Shown: piece after piece, positions 25,281 through 36,304 of the stretch
Layout of the letters: each line of letters begins with the position of its first letter
Position numbering within the stretch: position 1 is the stretch's first letter
Assembly: GCF_900240285.1 (NCBI RefSeq)
Contig: NZ_OESS01000001.1
Span: 372,001 to 436,000, forward strand
Direction of reading: 5' to 3'
Source of the DNA: Halobacillus sp. Marseille-P3879
GTDB taxonomy: Bacteria; Bacillota; Bacilli; Bacillales; Halobacillaceae
DNA length: 64,000 nucleotides
Notes under the pieces: model-generated
The model's database searches: none
What the model saw: only the letters and a program-made list of their open reading frames with translations
What the model was told of the DNA's origin: nothing
Translations under genes and position numbers: made by a program

Positions 25281-28200
25281 GAAAGTTCTTGTCATCGGTT
25301 CGGGCCCTATCGTCATCGGCCAGGCAGCGGAGTTTGATTATTCAGGGACGCAGGGGTGTCTTGCACTTAAGGAAGAGGGACACGAAGTCATCCTTGTAAA
25401 CAACAATCCTGCTACGATCATGACAGATAATGAAATTGCCGATCACGTGTACTGTGAGCCGTTAACCGTTCAGAGTGTCGAAGCGATTATTAAAAAGGAA
25501 AAACCTGACGCAGTTCTTGCCGGTCTGGGTGGGCAGACAGGATTAAACCTGGCTGTTGAAATGAATAAGCATGATTTATTTACTAAATATAACCTCGAAC
25601 TTCTAGGGACGAGTGTCGCATCGATTCAGCAGGGGGAAGACCGTGAACTGTTTCGTGAATTGATGGATGAATTAAAGCAGCCCGTACCGGAAAGTGAAGT
25701 AATTGCAAGTGTGGAGGAAGCCTTAAAGTTCACTGAGCATTATGGCTACCCTGTGATCAGTCGTCCGGCTTACACATTAGGAGGCCGTGGAGGCGGCATT
25801 GTAGATAACGAGGAAGAATTAAAGGAATTAATAGCAAATGGCCTAAAGGCAAGCCCCATCGGCCAGGTTATTATTGAAAAAAGCATCGCTGGGTTTAAAG
25901 AAGTCGAATATGAAGTGATGCGCGATGCCAACGGTACGTGCATCAGTGTCTGCAATATGGAAAACTTTGATCCCGTCGGGGTGCATACAGGAGATTCCAT
26001 CGTTGTGGCCCCATCCCAGACGCTTACGGATCAGGAATATCAAATGTTAAGAACCGCTGCCTTTACGATTATTTCGGCATTGGATGTCGTAGGCGGATGT
26101 AACGTTCAATTCGCGCTCGATCCGTATAGTAAAAAATACTATGTGATTGAAGTTAACCCGCGTGTAAGCCGTTCATCGGCGCTTGCATCAAAAGCAACGG
26201 GCTATCCAATCGCTAAAATGGCGACGAAGCTGGCGCTCGGTTTTACACTGGATGAACTGATCAACCCGTTAACAGGCACCACCTACGCTAGTTTCGAACC
26301 GGCGCTGGATTATGTAGTAGTAAAATTCCCGCGCTGGCCGTTTGATAAGTTTTCCCATGCAGACCGCAAGCTTGGAACGAAAATGAAAGCGACAGGAGAA
26401 GTAATGGCTATTGACCGCACGCTTGAAGGTGCTTTTCAAAAAGCAGTGGCTTCTCTTGATCAAACTATCCCGGAATTAGCAGGCAGCCTTGAAGAACATA
26501 TAACGAAGCCGACTGATTTACGATATTTCGCGATTGTCGAACTGTTAAAGAAAGGGACGTCTGTAAAAGAGATACATGATAAGACAGCAATTGATTTATT
26601 TTTCCTTCAAGTTGTTGCGAATATCGTACAGATGGAGAAGACGCTTCAGTCGCATGAGCTCGATCTGAAGTTAATGAAGACAGCCAAAATCCATGGATTT
26701 ACCGATCAAAAGATTGCTGCGCTTAAGGGAATAGACGAAGCAGAAGTGAAGAAGCTGCGGACGCAATACGGGGTCACACCGAGCTACAAAATGGTTGATA
26801 CGTGTGCCGCTGAATTTGAAGCGGCAACAAATTATGTGTATACAACCTATGCAGGTATAAATGAAATTGAACCACTGCCGACTAATAAAAAGGCATTAAT
26901 TATCGGCTCTGGCCCGATTCGGATCGGTCAGGGTGTCGAGTTCGATTACAGTGCGGTTAAGGCGATTCAGAGTCTGCAGAAGCTGGGCTGGACCACGGTA
27001 ATGATTAATAACAACCCAGAAACTGTAAGCACCGATTACACGACCGCCGACCGTCTTTATTTTGATCCAATTAACAAAGAAGTAATTGAATCGATTGTTG
27101 AGCATGAAGGTATTGACCTTGTCTTTACTCAATTTGGAGGACAGACAGCGATCAATATTGCAGAGGAACTTGCTGAGGCGGACATTCCGCTGGCTGGAGT
27201 AAGTGTGGATACGATTGAGCAGCTTGAGGATCGTGAACAGTTTTATTCTGTGCTGCAGAGTATCGACGTGCCGCATATTCCAGGTGAGATGTGCCATACG
27301 ATGAGAGAAGCTCTGGAAGCCGCCGAATCTTATCAATATCCACTGCTCTGCCGGCCGTCCTATGTTATCGGTGGTCAGGGCATGGTAAAGGTAGAGAACG
27401 AGGAGCAGTTAAAGGCAGCACTTGAGCAAACAGATGCCCGCCATTACCCGATCGTACTTGACCAGTTTATGACGGGAAGTGAAGCAGAGGTAGATCTTGC
27501 AGCAGACGGGAAGAACGTATTTATTCCAGAAATTATGGAGCACGTTGAACCTGCAGGCGTTCACTCAGGTGACAGTATGGCGCTGTTCCCATCACAGAGC
27601 CTGTCATCAGCCGTTAAAGCAAAGATTAAAGAGTACGCACAAAAAATCGTTCAGAAGGTAAACTATCAAGGCTTAATGAACATTCAATTTTTAATCGCTG
27701 AAGATACTGTGTACGTCTTAGAAGTGAATCCACGAGCAAGTCGGACCGTACCTATTATTAGCAAAGTATCGGATGTCTCATTAATCGATTTAGCTGTTAA
27801 AGTCCTTGTAAAAGATCAGGTGAGCTCACTTAAGGACATTGCACAGCCGTTGATTCAGAAAGCTGCCGTTAAATATCCGCTGTTCTCTTCACACGCACTG
27901 CCTGAGCTCGACCATAAGCTGGGAGCTAACATGCTGTCTACTGGAGAAGGCATGTGTCTTGCCGATACAGCCGATGAAGCAATGGCTAAAGTATTCGAAC
28001 ATCTTCCTAACTTGTACGAAAACGAGCACGCCTGTTTAATCGAATCCACCCGTTTTGTAAAAGGACAGTCGAGCGATGTGAAGTTCACGGAGTGGCTGGA
28101 ATTGAAAGAAGCGAAGGTTTATATGAATGATGGAAATAAAGAAGAAGATTCGCTGAAAAGGATTCAAGCATTAAAAGCAGGAGTAACCGTATTTACGCAA

Positions 28201-28293
28201 GCCACCACGTTTAATGCATACGTCGATTCGCTGGCTTACGACCCTTACCAACCAACCCCGCTTCCCGGGAGTAAAGAAAAGGAGTGCGTGTAG
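25273..28293 (+). CDS. carB: Carbamoyl-phosphate synthase large subunit (arginine type)
   Basis: 1006 residues, slightly shorter than the ~1070 of pyrimidine-type enzymes and similar to arginine-type ones. Two homologous ATP-grasp halves are visible, each opening with a LVIGSGPIVIGQAAEFDYSG / LIIGSGPIRIGQGVEFDYSA motif (near residues 6 and 545), plus the EVNPRVSRSSALASKATG and EVNPRASRTVPIISKVS metal-site segments. The C-terminal allosteric (MGS) domain is abbreviated. Makes carbamoyl phosphate with CarA for ArgF. Confidence 0.95.
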   Translation: MPKKVLVIGSGPIVIGQAAEFDYSGTQGCLALKEEGHEVILVNNNPATIMTDNEIADHVYCEPLTVQSVEAIIKKEKPDAVLAGLGGQTGLNLAVEMNKHDLFTKYNLELLGTSVASIQQGEDRELFRELMDELKQPVPESEVIASVEEALKFTEHYGYPVISRPAYTLGGRGGGIVDNEEELKELIANGLKASPIGQVIIEKSIAGFKEVEYEVMRDANGTCISVCNMENFDPVGVHTGDSIVVAPSQTLTDQEYQMLRTAAFTIISALDVVGGCNVQFALDPYSKKYYVIEVNPRVSRSSALASKATGYPIAKMATKLALGFTLDELINPLTGTTYASFEPALDYVVVKFPRWPFDKFSHADRKLGTKMKATGEVMAIDRTLEGAFQKAVASLDQTIPELAGSLEEHITKPTDLRYFAIVELLKKGTSVKEIHDKTAIDLFFLQVVANIVQMEKTLQSHELDLKLMKTAKIHGFTDQKIAALKGIDEAEVKKLRTQYGVTPSYKMVDTCAAEFEAATNYVYTTYAGINEIEPLPTNKKALIIGSGPIRIGQGVEFDYSAVKAIQSLQKLGWTTVMINNNPETVSTDYTTADRLYFDPINKEVIESIVEHEGIDLVFTQFGGQTAINIAEELAEADIPLAGVSVDTIEQLEDREQFYSVLQSIDVPHIPGEMCHTMREALEAAESYQYPLLCRPSYVIGGQGMVKVENEEQLKAALEQTDARHYPIVLDQFMTGSEAEVDLAADGKNVFIPEIMEHVEPAGVHSGDSMALFPSQSLSSAVKAKIKEYAQKIVQKVNYQGLMNIQFLIAEDTVYVLEVNPRASRTVPIISKVSDVSLIDLAVKVLVKDQVSSLKDIAQPLIQKAAVKYPLFSSHALPELDHKLGANMLSTGEGMCLADTADEAMAKVFEHLPNLYENEHACLIESTRFVKGQSSDVKFTEWLELKEAKVYMNDGNKEEDSLKRIQALKAGVTVFTQATTFNAYVDSLAYDPYQPTPLPGSKEKECV

Positions 28294-29256
28294 ATGAACT
28301 TAATGGATATGATGACAACTTCTAACCATACACTAAAAGGCAGAGATGTGCTAACCTGGCTTGATTTCAATCAAACTGATATCTCCCAGCTGCTGGCGAG
28401 AGCTCAGGATCTTAAAGAGAACAAGCACAACAGTACATTGAACGGAAAAACATTAGGGATGATTTTTGAAAAATCCTCTACACGTACGCGCGTCTCCTTT
28501 GAAGTGGGAATGGTACAAATGGGCGGTCACGCGCTTTATTTAAATACCCGTGATATCCAAATCGGGCGCGGCGAAACAATTGCCGATACTGCCAGAGTAT
28601 TATCAGGCTATGTTGACGCTATTATGTACCGCACAACCTCCCATGAAAAACTGACTGAACTTGCCGAGCATGCCTCAATTCCAGTCATTAACGGATTGTG
28701 TGATATCTATCACCCTTGTCAGGCACTGGCTGACGTATTTACCATACTTGAGCTGAAAGGACGCTTAAGTGGTGTTAAGGTTGTCTATATCGGCGACGGA
28801 AACAATGTGGCTCATTCTCTCATGGTCCTTTCCGCCATGATGGGTATGGAAGTCGTGGTTGCAGCTCCAAAAGGATATCAACCTGACCCCGGCATTGTGA
28901 AAAAAGCACAACAAGTCGCTGAAGAAAACAACGGCTCGGTGAAAGTGGAGACCGATCCATCCATTGCCGTCCAGGGGGCCGATGTTATTTACACAGACGT
29001 CTGGACCAGTATGGGGCAGGAAGAGGAAGCCAAAGAACGATTAACAGCTTTAGCCGATTATCAGGTGAATGAAGAGTTACTTCGGATAGCTAAAGACGAC
29101 GTTCACTTTCTGCACTGCCTTCCAGCACACCGTGAAGAAGAAGTGACGGCCTCAGTAATTGATGGACCTCATTCCGCAGTATTCCAGCAAGCGGAAAATA
29201 GACTGCATGTGCAAAAAGCCATCCTGCAGTCTGTGATTGGAACTCCAAATTCGTAG
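28294..29256 (+). CDS. argF: Ornithine carbamoyltransferase
   Basis: 320 residues. Carbamoyl-phosphate loop EKSSTRTRVSFEVG, HPCQALADVFT, and the ornithine/catalytic loop HFLHCLPAHREEE. It joins ornithine and carbamoyl phosphate to citrulline. ATG 28294 comes straight after the carB stop with AAAGGAG 8 nt upstream, so translation is coupled. Last gene of the operon; argG and argH must lie elsewhere. Confidence 0.95.
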   Translation: MNLMDMMTTSNHTLKGRDVLTWLDFNQTDISQLLARAQDLKENKHNSTLNGKTLGMIFEKSSTRTRVSFEVGMVQMGGHALYLNTRDIQIGRGETIADTARVLSGYVDAIMYRTTSHEKLTELAEHASIPVINGLCDIYHPCQALADVFTILELKGRLSGVKVVYIGDGNNVAHSLMVLSAMMGMEVVVAAPKGYQPDPGIVKKAQQVAEENNGSVKVETDPSIAVQGADVIYTDVWTSMGQEEEAKERLTALADYQVNEELLRIAKDDVHFLHCLPAHREEEVTASVIDGPHSAVFQQAENRLHVQKAILQSVIGTPNS

Positions 29257-29264
29257 TCTGATTA

Positions 29265-29298
29265 AAACACAGCCCGACCTCGGAAGGGCTGTGTTTTT
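29265..29298 (+). terminator. Terminator of the arginine operon
   Basis: Stem AAACACAGCCC / GGGCTGTGTTT, ten-base loop, T run. Confidence 0.9.
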
Positions 29299-29506
29299 AT
29301 GCATATTCATAAGAATTTAGGTAGACTCCAGAAAAATTAATTAATCCGGGACTAGCCTGAGATAAGGAAATAGTCCCTGTCAGACTTTATAGTCCACACT
29401 TTCACATTTACCCGTTTTCTATGAAAATAAGGCTTTACAATCGAAATATCTTAGCGAATATTCAAATATGGAGCGGGTGTAGAAAGAACCATTTTCCTTA
29501 TTGGTG

Positions 29507-29535
29507 TTGGAAGTCACCAAACATTCATTTATACT
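29507..29535 (+). promoter_or_regulatory. Promoter of the thiC riboswitch transcript
   Basis: TTGGAA, 17 nt, TATACT; the riboswitch begins about 20 nt further on. The 29299-29506 stretch upstream holds no gene I can support. Confidence 0.6.
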
Positions 29536-29557
29536 GAAGTCAAATTGAATAGTTATA

Positions 29558-29655
29558 ACTAGGGGAGCCCAATGAGCTGGGCTGAGAAAGAACGCGTTGA
29601 AGTTTCTTGACTCTTTGGACCTGATCTGGATCATGCCAGCGTAGGAAAGTTAGAA
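29558..29655 (+). ncRNA. TPP riboswitch 1 (thi box), controls thiC
   Basis: Aptamer signatures: AGGGGAGCCC ... GGGCTGAGA at 29561-29586, GGACCTGATCTGGATCATGCC at 29617-29637 region and GCGTAGGAAAGT at the 3' side. It binds thiamin pyrophosphate and, with the terminator at 29692, stops transcription before thiC. Confidence 0.95.
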
Positions 29656-29691
29656 CGAACCATCAATGTAACTATACTCCTGTATACATAT

Positions 29692-29730
29692 TAGCCGGGT
29701 CCAGCCATATTTTATGGACCCGGCTTTTTT
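29692..29730 (+). terminator. Riboswitch expression-platform terminator before thiC
   Basis: AGCCGGGTCCA and TGGACCCGGCT pair, followed by a T run, 128 nt ahead of the thiC start. Confidence 0.9.
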
Positions 29731-29785
29731 ATGTGCTTCAATACACTGCTGCCTGGAATTTCCGATCTCGTCCTTTTAAATTTAA

Positions 29786-31642
<1,857 letters not shown>

Positions 31643-31705
31643 TCGGAATCCTTTCTGTAGATAAGGTTCGGTTAAAGTTCCCCTAATTAAGGAGAGGCTG
31701 GCCGA

Positions 31706-31811
31706 AATTGAATAAAGCATAAAATAATCCGAACGATTTTACTGAAATCGGTTCGGATTATTTTTGGGACAAGGAAGGATTTAACCCTCACTCTGTCAAA
31801 GCACTTTGCTT
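31706..31811 (-). repeat. Dispersed palindromic repeat, copy C
   Basis: Core 31720-31766: AAAATAATCCGAACGATTTT ... GAAATCGGTTCGGATTATTT, with an AATAAAGCAT flank on the left and a reverse-strand TTTGACAGAGTG flank on the right. Reverse orientation. Lies between convergent thiC and phosphoesterase genes. Confidence 0.85.
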
Positions 31812-31854
31812 TCCTGCGGGATCTTAACTACAGGAGTCTTACCACCAAGTCAAT

Positions 31855-32877
31855 CTAGGGCTCCAATGGGACCTCAATGGTAAATTCATCTTTCCCGGGA
31901 CGATTCTTTGGATCGTAATAATTGTAATCATTTAGGTAAGGAGAATACGTTTTTACGTCAATTTTATTTTCTTCCTGGTTTACGTGTAACAGGCGCATAT
32001 AGCCCTTTCCACCCTCAGAGATACCCTGGTAATTGGCGAACAGCTGATATACTTTTCGGTCAGGGGTGCCGTCCCCGTTATCGTCTATTTGGTCGACTTT
32101 TTTCGATGCCCCGTAGTAATGCCCGCTCAGGGTGGCTACTACGTTCTCATTGGGCTTAATAATCTGCTCATACAAGTCTTCGCCAAGCCGGCTTCTTTTT
32201 CCAGTAGGCAGTAAGTATTGGTGAAGGTTAATGAAGGCAATGTGGTCCGGGTGTTTTTCCAGAACATCGTTTACCCAGTCAATTTCTTCCTGTGAAATAC
32301 CCCAGCTCATATACACCATGATAAATTTGTTGCCATTTATACTTAAGAGATCATAGTGACCACGGTTGTCTTTATATGAATCACCATAGTAAGATTGATT
32401 CTCGAACTGCGCTTGGCCGAAGTGTTTGGAGAATGGTGCGTAATCTTTATTTTTTAAATCAATATCATGATTACCTGCTAATACGCCATAGGGTAATTTG
32501 GCGTTCTGCAGAACATTCATGGAATCCACGGCGTGCTTCCATTGTTCCTCGTTATCCCAATTGTTAACGATATCGCCTGTATGAATGACGTAGGGGATAG
32601 AGAGTTTTTCTTTATTTGAAGCAATCCAATTGGTCATACTCTTATAAATATGTGGATGATGTTTAGAGTAATATTGAGTGTCAGTCATCCAAACAAATGT
32701 GTAGTCGTACGATGATTCGGCATTCACCGGGTTATGAACTGTCTGATATCTCTCTTCATGTGAGTCATTTGCAGGAGGGGAAGTAGAGTTGTTAGAGGTT
32801 TCGGTAACCTGGTGAAAATTAAGCATTAGAACGATTGTGCATATGGCAGTTGTTACTATTTCGCGGACTTTCCCCAT
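31855..32877 (-). CDS. Secreted calcineurin-like metallophosphoesterase
   Basis: 340 residues with an N-terminal hydrophobic signal or anchor (residues ~7-23) and a Ser/Thr/Asn-rich linker. The dimetal site is complete: WMTDTQYY, HTGDIVNNWDNEEQW, LAGNHDID, FINLHQYLL and TLSGHYYG. It should hydrolyse phosphoesters outside the cell; the substrate is unknown. AGGGGGGATACT precedes ATG 32877. It splits the thiamin genes physically but is on the opposite strand and has no riboswitch. Confidence 0.87.
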   Translation of the reverse strand: MGKVREIVTTAICTIVLMLNFHQVTETSNNSTSPPANDSHEERYQTVHNPVNAESSYDYTFVWMTDTQYYSKHHPHIYKSMTNWIASNKEKLSIPYVIHTGDIVNNWDNEEQWKHAVDSMNVLQNAKLPYGVLAGNHDIDLKNKDYAPFSKHFGQAQFENQSYYGDSYKDNRGHYDLLSINGNKFIMVYMSWGISQEEIDWVNDVLEKHPDHIAFINLHQYLLPTGKRSRLGEDLYEQIIKPNENVVATLSGHYYGASKKVDQIDDNGDGTPDRKVYQLFANYQGISEGGKGYMRLLHVNQEENKIDVKTYSPYLNDYNYYDPKNRPGKDEFTIEVPLEP

Positions 32878-33100
32878 TAGTATCCCCCCTGTATAGCGTG
32901 TATTTTGTTTGAAGTTCTTTTGGTGATAATCCTTAAGTTGTAGTTTCTCTTTTTACGTCATTTATTATGCGGTGTCTGTACAACTTTCAACGGGGATGAA
33001 ACGGTAGGATTTCCTTGAATGAGCGGGGTCTCTTATGGATTGAGGTAAGAACGACGAGAGTTGATTTTCAAGTGAAGCCTTTCTTGTAATAAAATGATTC

Positions 33101-33129
33101 TTGTTATTTTTGTAGGAATATGTTCTAAT
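33101..33129 (+). promoter_or_regulatory. Promoter of the ylmB riboswitch transcript
   Basis: TTGTTA, 17 nt, TCTAAT, ending 28 nt before riboswitch 2. The remaining 32878-33100 sequence contains the divergent phosphoesterase leader and no gene. Confidence 0.45.
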
Positions 33130-33156
33130 TATGATTAACAAAATTATATATGAATC

Positions 33157-33250
33157 TTCACTAGGGGAGCCGTGAATCGGCTGAGAGAAGCAAGTCAGCA
33201 GCTTTGACCCTTATGACCTGATCTAGATCATACTAGCGTAGGGAAGTGAA
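33157..33250 (+). ncRNA. TPP riboswitch 2, controls ylmB-tenA
   Basis: CTAGGGGAGC ... GGCTGAGAGAAG, then GACCTGATCTAGATCATACTA and GCGTAGGGAAGTG, the thi-box consensus. A downstream AGCGAG (33250-33255) can pair with CTCGCT of the terminator, a plausible antiterminator. Confidence 0.94.
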
Positions 33251-33292
33251 GCGAGTAATCATTCTTTCGTGAAACATAATTTTTAACAGATA

Positions 33293-33328
33293 AGCTCGCT
33301 CCTTCCAAACAGGAGCGAGCTTTTTTTA
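33293..33328 (+). terminator. Riboswitch expression-platform terminator before ylmB
   Basis: AGCTCGCTCCT / AGGAGCGAGCT stem with a seven-base loop and seven T. Confidence 0.9.
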
Positions 33329-33477
33329 ATGGGCAAGAATTCTATGTGAAATGCTTGTGGTGCATCCATTTCGCCAAAATTTAATTAAACTTAACAAGCT
33401 CATGTTACTGAGTCGTTCGAGTTTTTTAAAAAACTACGCCATTAATTGCCTGTTTTTTAAAGAAAGGAGAAGTGTAT

Positions 33478-34767
33478 ATGAACAAAGAGCTGAGCTGCTT
33501 ACTGGATAAAGTGGGAGAAAGAGAAGATGAACTTCTGGCTTTATTATCTGATTTAGTCAGCTTTCCCACCTTGAGTCCGCCTGCCCGCAATGCAGAAGAA
33601 GCTCAGGAGTATGTTGCTGAGCAGCTGAAGAAGCTTGGTTTTACTATTGATTCCTGGGATTTGTATCCGGGAGACCCTGTCATAGTTGGAACGAAACAGG
33701 GACAGCGGGAGAATCGAGCGAATAGTCTCATTATTAATGGCCATATAGACGTGGCAGCTATTGAGGAGAATGAAAGCTGGGATTATGATCCGTTTGTATG
33801 CACAGTCAAAGAGGATAAAGTGGTCGGACGCGGGGTTGCAGATATGAAGGGCGGATTGGCAGGAGCACTGTTTGCTCTCAAGGTGCTGCATGAAGCTGGA
33901 ATAGAACCTGAAGGAAATCTCTATTTTCAGTCCGTCGTCGGGGAGGAAGTAGGAGAGGCAGGGACTAAATCTTGTTGTGAGAGAGGATATAAAGCAGATT
34001 TAGCTCTAGTAGTCGATACAAGTAACTGCTCTATACAAGGGCAGGGAGGTGTCATTACCGGCTGGATCACAATCGAAAGCCCTGAAACCTTCCATGATGC
34101 CAGCAGGCGGTCGATGATTCATGCTGGCGGCGGTCTGCATGGAGCAAGTGCAATAGAGAAAATGATGAAGGTAATAAACGCCTTACAGGAACTCGAACAG
34201 CACTGGGCTGTGACGAAATCGAGTCCCGGTTTTCCTTCGGGATCTAATACGATTAATCCAGCTGTAATTGAAGGAGGACGGCATGCTGCGTTTATTGCTG
34301 ATCGCTGCTCCTTGTGGGTTACAGTTCATTACTACCCTGAGGAACACTATGAGGACGTGATCAGAGAAATTGAACAACATATCCATCATGCAGCAAAAGC
34401 TGATCCCTGGTTAAAAGATCATCCTCCGCAATTTTCCTGGGGAGGCACATCGATGATTGAAGACAAGGGAGAAATTTTTCCGGCATTTTCTATAGATTCG
34501 AGCCATCGGGAAGTCCAAAGATTAGCTGACGCGCATCAGCTTATTTATAAAAGCCCTGTTGATTATTCAATGTCTCCTACCGTCACTGATGGAGGCTGGT
34601 TAGGGGAAGCGGGCATTCCTACGGTCCTATACGGTCCGGGTACGCTTGCTGAGGCCCACGCCGTAAACGAATCAATTGACCGTACACAGCTTCTTCAGTT
34701 TACAAAAACGATGGTTGCATTTTTATATGACTGGTTTCAAAACTCTAAGAGGAAGGATGAATGCTGA
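33478..34767 (+). CDS. ylmB: N-formyl-4-amino-5-aminomethyl-2-methylpyrimidine deformylase, M20 family
   Basis: 429 residues. M20 metal-site segments: INGHIDVAAIEENESW, GRGVADMKGGLAGAL and VVGEEVGEAGTK. Among M20 enzymes, those under TPP riboswitches beside tenA are YlmB, which deformylates a base-degraded thiamin product so that TenA can regenerate the pyrimidine. That context, rather than the motifs, gives the assignment. ATG 33478 follows AAAGGAGAAG. The stop overlaps tenA's start (TGATG). Confidence 0.85.
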   Translation: MNKELSCLLDKVGEREDELLALLSDLVSFPTLSPPARNAEEAQEYVAEQLKKLGFTIDSWDLYPGDPVIVGTKQGQRENRANSLIINGHIDVAAIEENESWDYDPFVCTVKEDKVVGRGVADMKGGLAGALFALKVLHEAGIEPEGNLYFQSVVGEEVGEAGTKSCCERGYKADLALVVDTSNCSIQGQGGVITGWITIESPETFHDASRRSMIHAGGGLHGASAIEKMMKVINALQELEQHWAVTKSSPGFPSGSNTINPAVIEGGRHAAFIADRCSLWVTVHYYPEEHYEDVIREIEQHIHHAAKADPWLKDHPPQFSWGGTSMIEDKGEIFPAFSIDSSHREVQRLADAHQLIYKSPVDYSMSPTVTDGGWLGEAGIPTVLYGPGTLAEAHAVNESIDRTQLLQFTKTMVAFLYDWFQNSKRKDEC

Positions 34768-35453
34768 TGTTTACAGATCGACTCTATCAAAAGGCTGAGC
34801 CGATATGGAACAAGTATCTTGAGCACCCTTTTGTAAAAGGAATCGGCGATGGAAGCTTAGAGCTTGAAAAGTTTAAATTCTTCATGGAACAGGATTACTT
34901 ATATTTAATCGACTACTGCCGAGTATTTGCTCTAGGAAGTGTGAAGGCTTCCCGTCTCGAGACAATGACGTTATTTGCAGACCTGCTTCACTCCACCTTG
35001 ACTGAAGAAATGGAGCTTCACCGGGGATATGCAGAAAAAATCGGAATCAGCAGAGAAGACTTAGAAAACACAAAACCGTCAGCTACACTGCTTGCTTATA
35101 CCAGTTACATGCTTAACAAGGCTCAGCAAGGGTCTGAGGCTGAGGTGGTGGCATGTGTTCTTGCCTGTGCCTGGAGCTACAATGAAATCGGCTTAGCGTT
35201 GTTTCAGAAAGAGGGAGCGAGTGAACATGAGTTCTACGGCGATTGGATCAAGATGTACGCTTCTGATGAATTCACCCAGCTTGCAGAAGACATAAAAAAA
35301 CTTATGAATCAGCTGGCTGACGATAAGCCGGAGCGTGAGAAGGCTCATCTGGAAGAGATTTTTCTTCATACGAGTAAACTGGAGTACATGTTTTGGGAGA
35401 TGGCTGAAAAGCAGAAAATGTGGTTAGAAGATTCCGATCTTCTGGAGGATTGA
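34767..35453 (+). CDS. tenA: Aminopyrimidine aminohydrolase / thiaminase II
   Basis: 228 residues, all-helical TenA fold. The active-site set is visible: Asp43 and Tyr46-type residues in EQDYLYLIDYCR, the catalytic Cys134 in VACVLACAWSYNEIG and a late Glu in KLEYMFWEMA. It hydrolyses aminomethylpyrimidine to HMP in thiamin salvage, downstream of YlmB. Start could also be ATG 34761; 34767 is favoured by ribosome-site distance and overlap with the ylmB stop. Confidence 0.93.
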   Translation: MFTDRLYQKAEPIWNKYLEHPFVKGIGDGSLELEKFKFFMEQDYLYLIDYCRVFALGSVKASRLETMTLFADLLHSTLTEEMELHRGYAEKIGISREDLENTKPSATLLAYTSYMLNKAQQGSEAEVVACVLACAWSYNEIGLALFQKEGASEHEFYGDWIKMYASDEFTQLAEDIKKLMNQLADDKPEREKAHLEEIFLHTSKLEYMFWEMAEKQKMWLEDSDLLED

Positions 35454-35484
35454 GAGGAAAACAGGGTTGAAATTTCATAATACT

Positions 35485-35600
35485 ATTCCGCTGGGGGGAC
35501 CTTTTTATAGCATGGAATACTATGCTGATTCATTGTATAAGGTTGAGACTTTAAGACCCTTAGAACCTGATCTGGCTGACACCAGCGAAGGGAAGTGGAG
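35485..35600 (+). ncRNA. TPP riboswitch 3, controls ykoEDC
   Basis: Variant aptamer CTGGGGGGACC ... GGTTGAGACTTT, AGAACCTGATCTGGCTGACACC and GCGAAGGGAAGTGG. The P1/P3 region (a 30-nt extension with GCATGGAATACTATGC) is longer than in the other two. It starts about 30 nt after the tenA stop. Confidence 0.92.
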
Positions 35601-35630
35601 TTTTGGAGAGCGTTTTAAGTTTTCCGATTC

Positions 35631-35665
35631 TTCCACTTTCCTATGAAACAGGAAAGTGGATTTTT
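35631..35665 (+). terminator. Riboswitch expression-platform terminator before ykoE
   Basis: TCCACTTTCCT / AGGAAAGTGGA stem, seven-base loop, T run; its left arm repeats the 3' end of the aptamer (AGTGGA region), as needed for switching. Confidence 0.88.
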
Positions 35666-35708
35666 GTTTATAAATAAATTATTTCATCGAAAAGGAGACT
35701 TGTAAAAA

Positions 35709-36287
35709 ATGGAAAAAGGTTTGAAGCTGACAGATATTTTAGTAACTATTATTATCGCACTGATTTTTGGAGTGATTTATAAACTGTGGGGACCGTTATA
35801 TGGAGTGGTTTCGACATTGGGTCTGCACGTGGAACAACTGATTTATGGAATGTGGTTTATTGCTGCGGTCGTTGCCTATTTGATTATACGAAAGCCCGGG
35901 GTCGCTTTACTGGCGGAAGTTGCTGCAGCCCAGGGTGAGTTTATTTTTGGCGGGGAGTGGGGAGTAGCCACTTTAATATTCGGGCTGGGCCAAGGACTTG
36001 CAGCTGAATTAATTTTCGCGGCTTTTCGTTATAAGCGTTATGATATGTTGATTGCTTCGTTAGCAGGTATTGCCGCTGCACTGGCCTCCATTGGGATTGA
36101 TTACTATTATGGCTACATCGGAGACTTAGCGCTTTGGAACTTACTCATCCTGTTTGGGGCCAGAATAATTGGTGCCATTATCATTTCCGGCATTTTCGCA
36201 TATTTAATCGTGCAGTCGTTAGAGAAAACAGGAGTAACTAACCTCGTCAGGCCCGCTTCCAAGGAAGACTATAAGGCACTGGGGTAG
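35709..36287 (+). CDS. ykoE: HMP/thiamin ECF transporter substrate-binding (S) component
   Basis: 192 residues, about six membrane helices. Landmarks of YkoE: KLWGPLYGVV, GMWFIAAVVAYLIIRKPGVALLAEV and FGLGQGLAAELIFA. It captures the thiamin precursor HMP and works with the ATPase YkoD and the coupling protein YkoC encoded next. AAAGGAGACTTG is upstream. The accessory YkoF of B. subtilis is not in this operon. Confidence 0.9.
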   Translation: MEKGLKLTDILVTIIIALIFGVIYKLWGPLYGVVSTLGLHVEQLIYGMWFIAAVVAYLIIRKPGVALLAEVAAAQGEFIFGGEWGVATLIFGLGQGLAAELIFAAFRYKRYDMLIASLAGIAAALASIGIDYYYGYIGDLALWNLLILFGARIIGAIIISGIFAYLIVQSLEKTGVTNLVRPASKEDYKALG

Positions 36288-36304
36288 CAAACAGGAGGAT
36301 GACC

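Noticed and set aside
26896-27336. Minus-strand frame of 146 codons
   Set aside because: Antisense to the certain carB gene and lacks a ribosome site.
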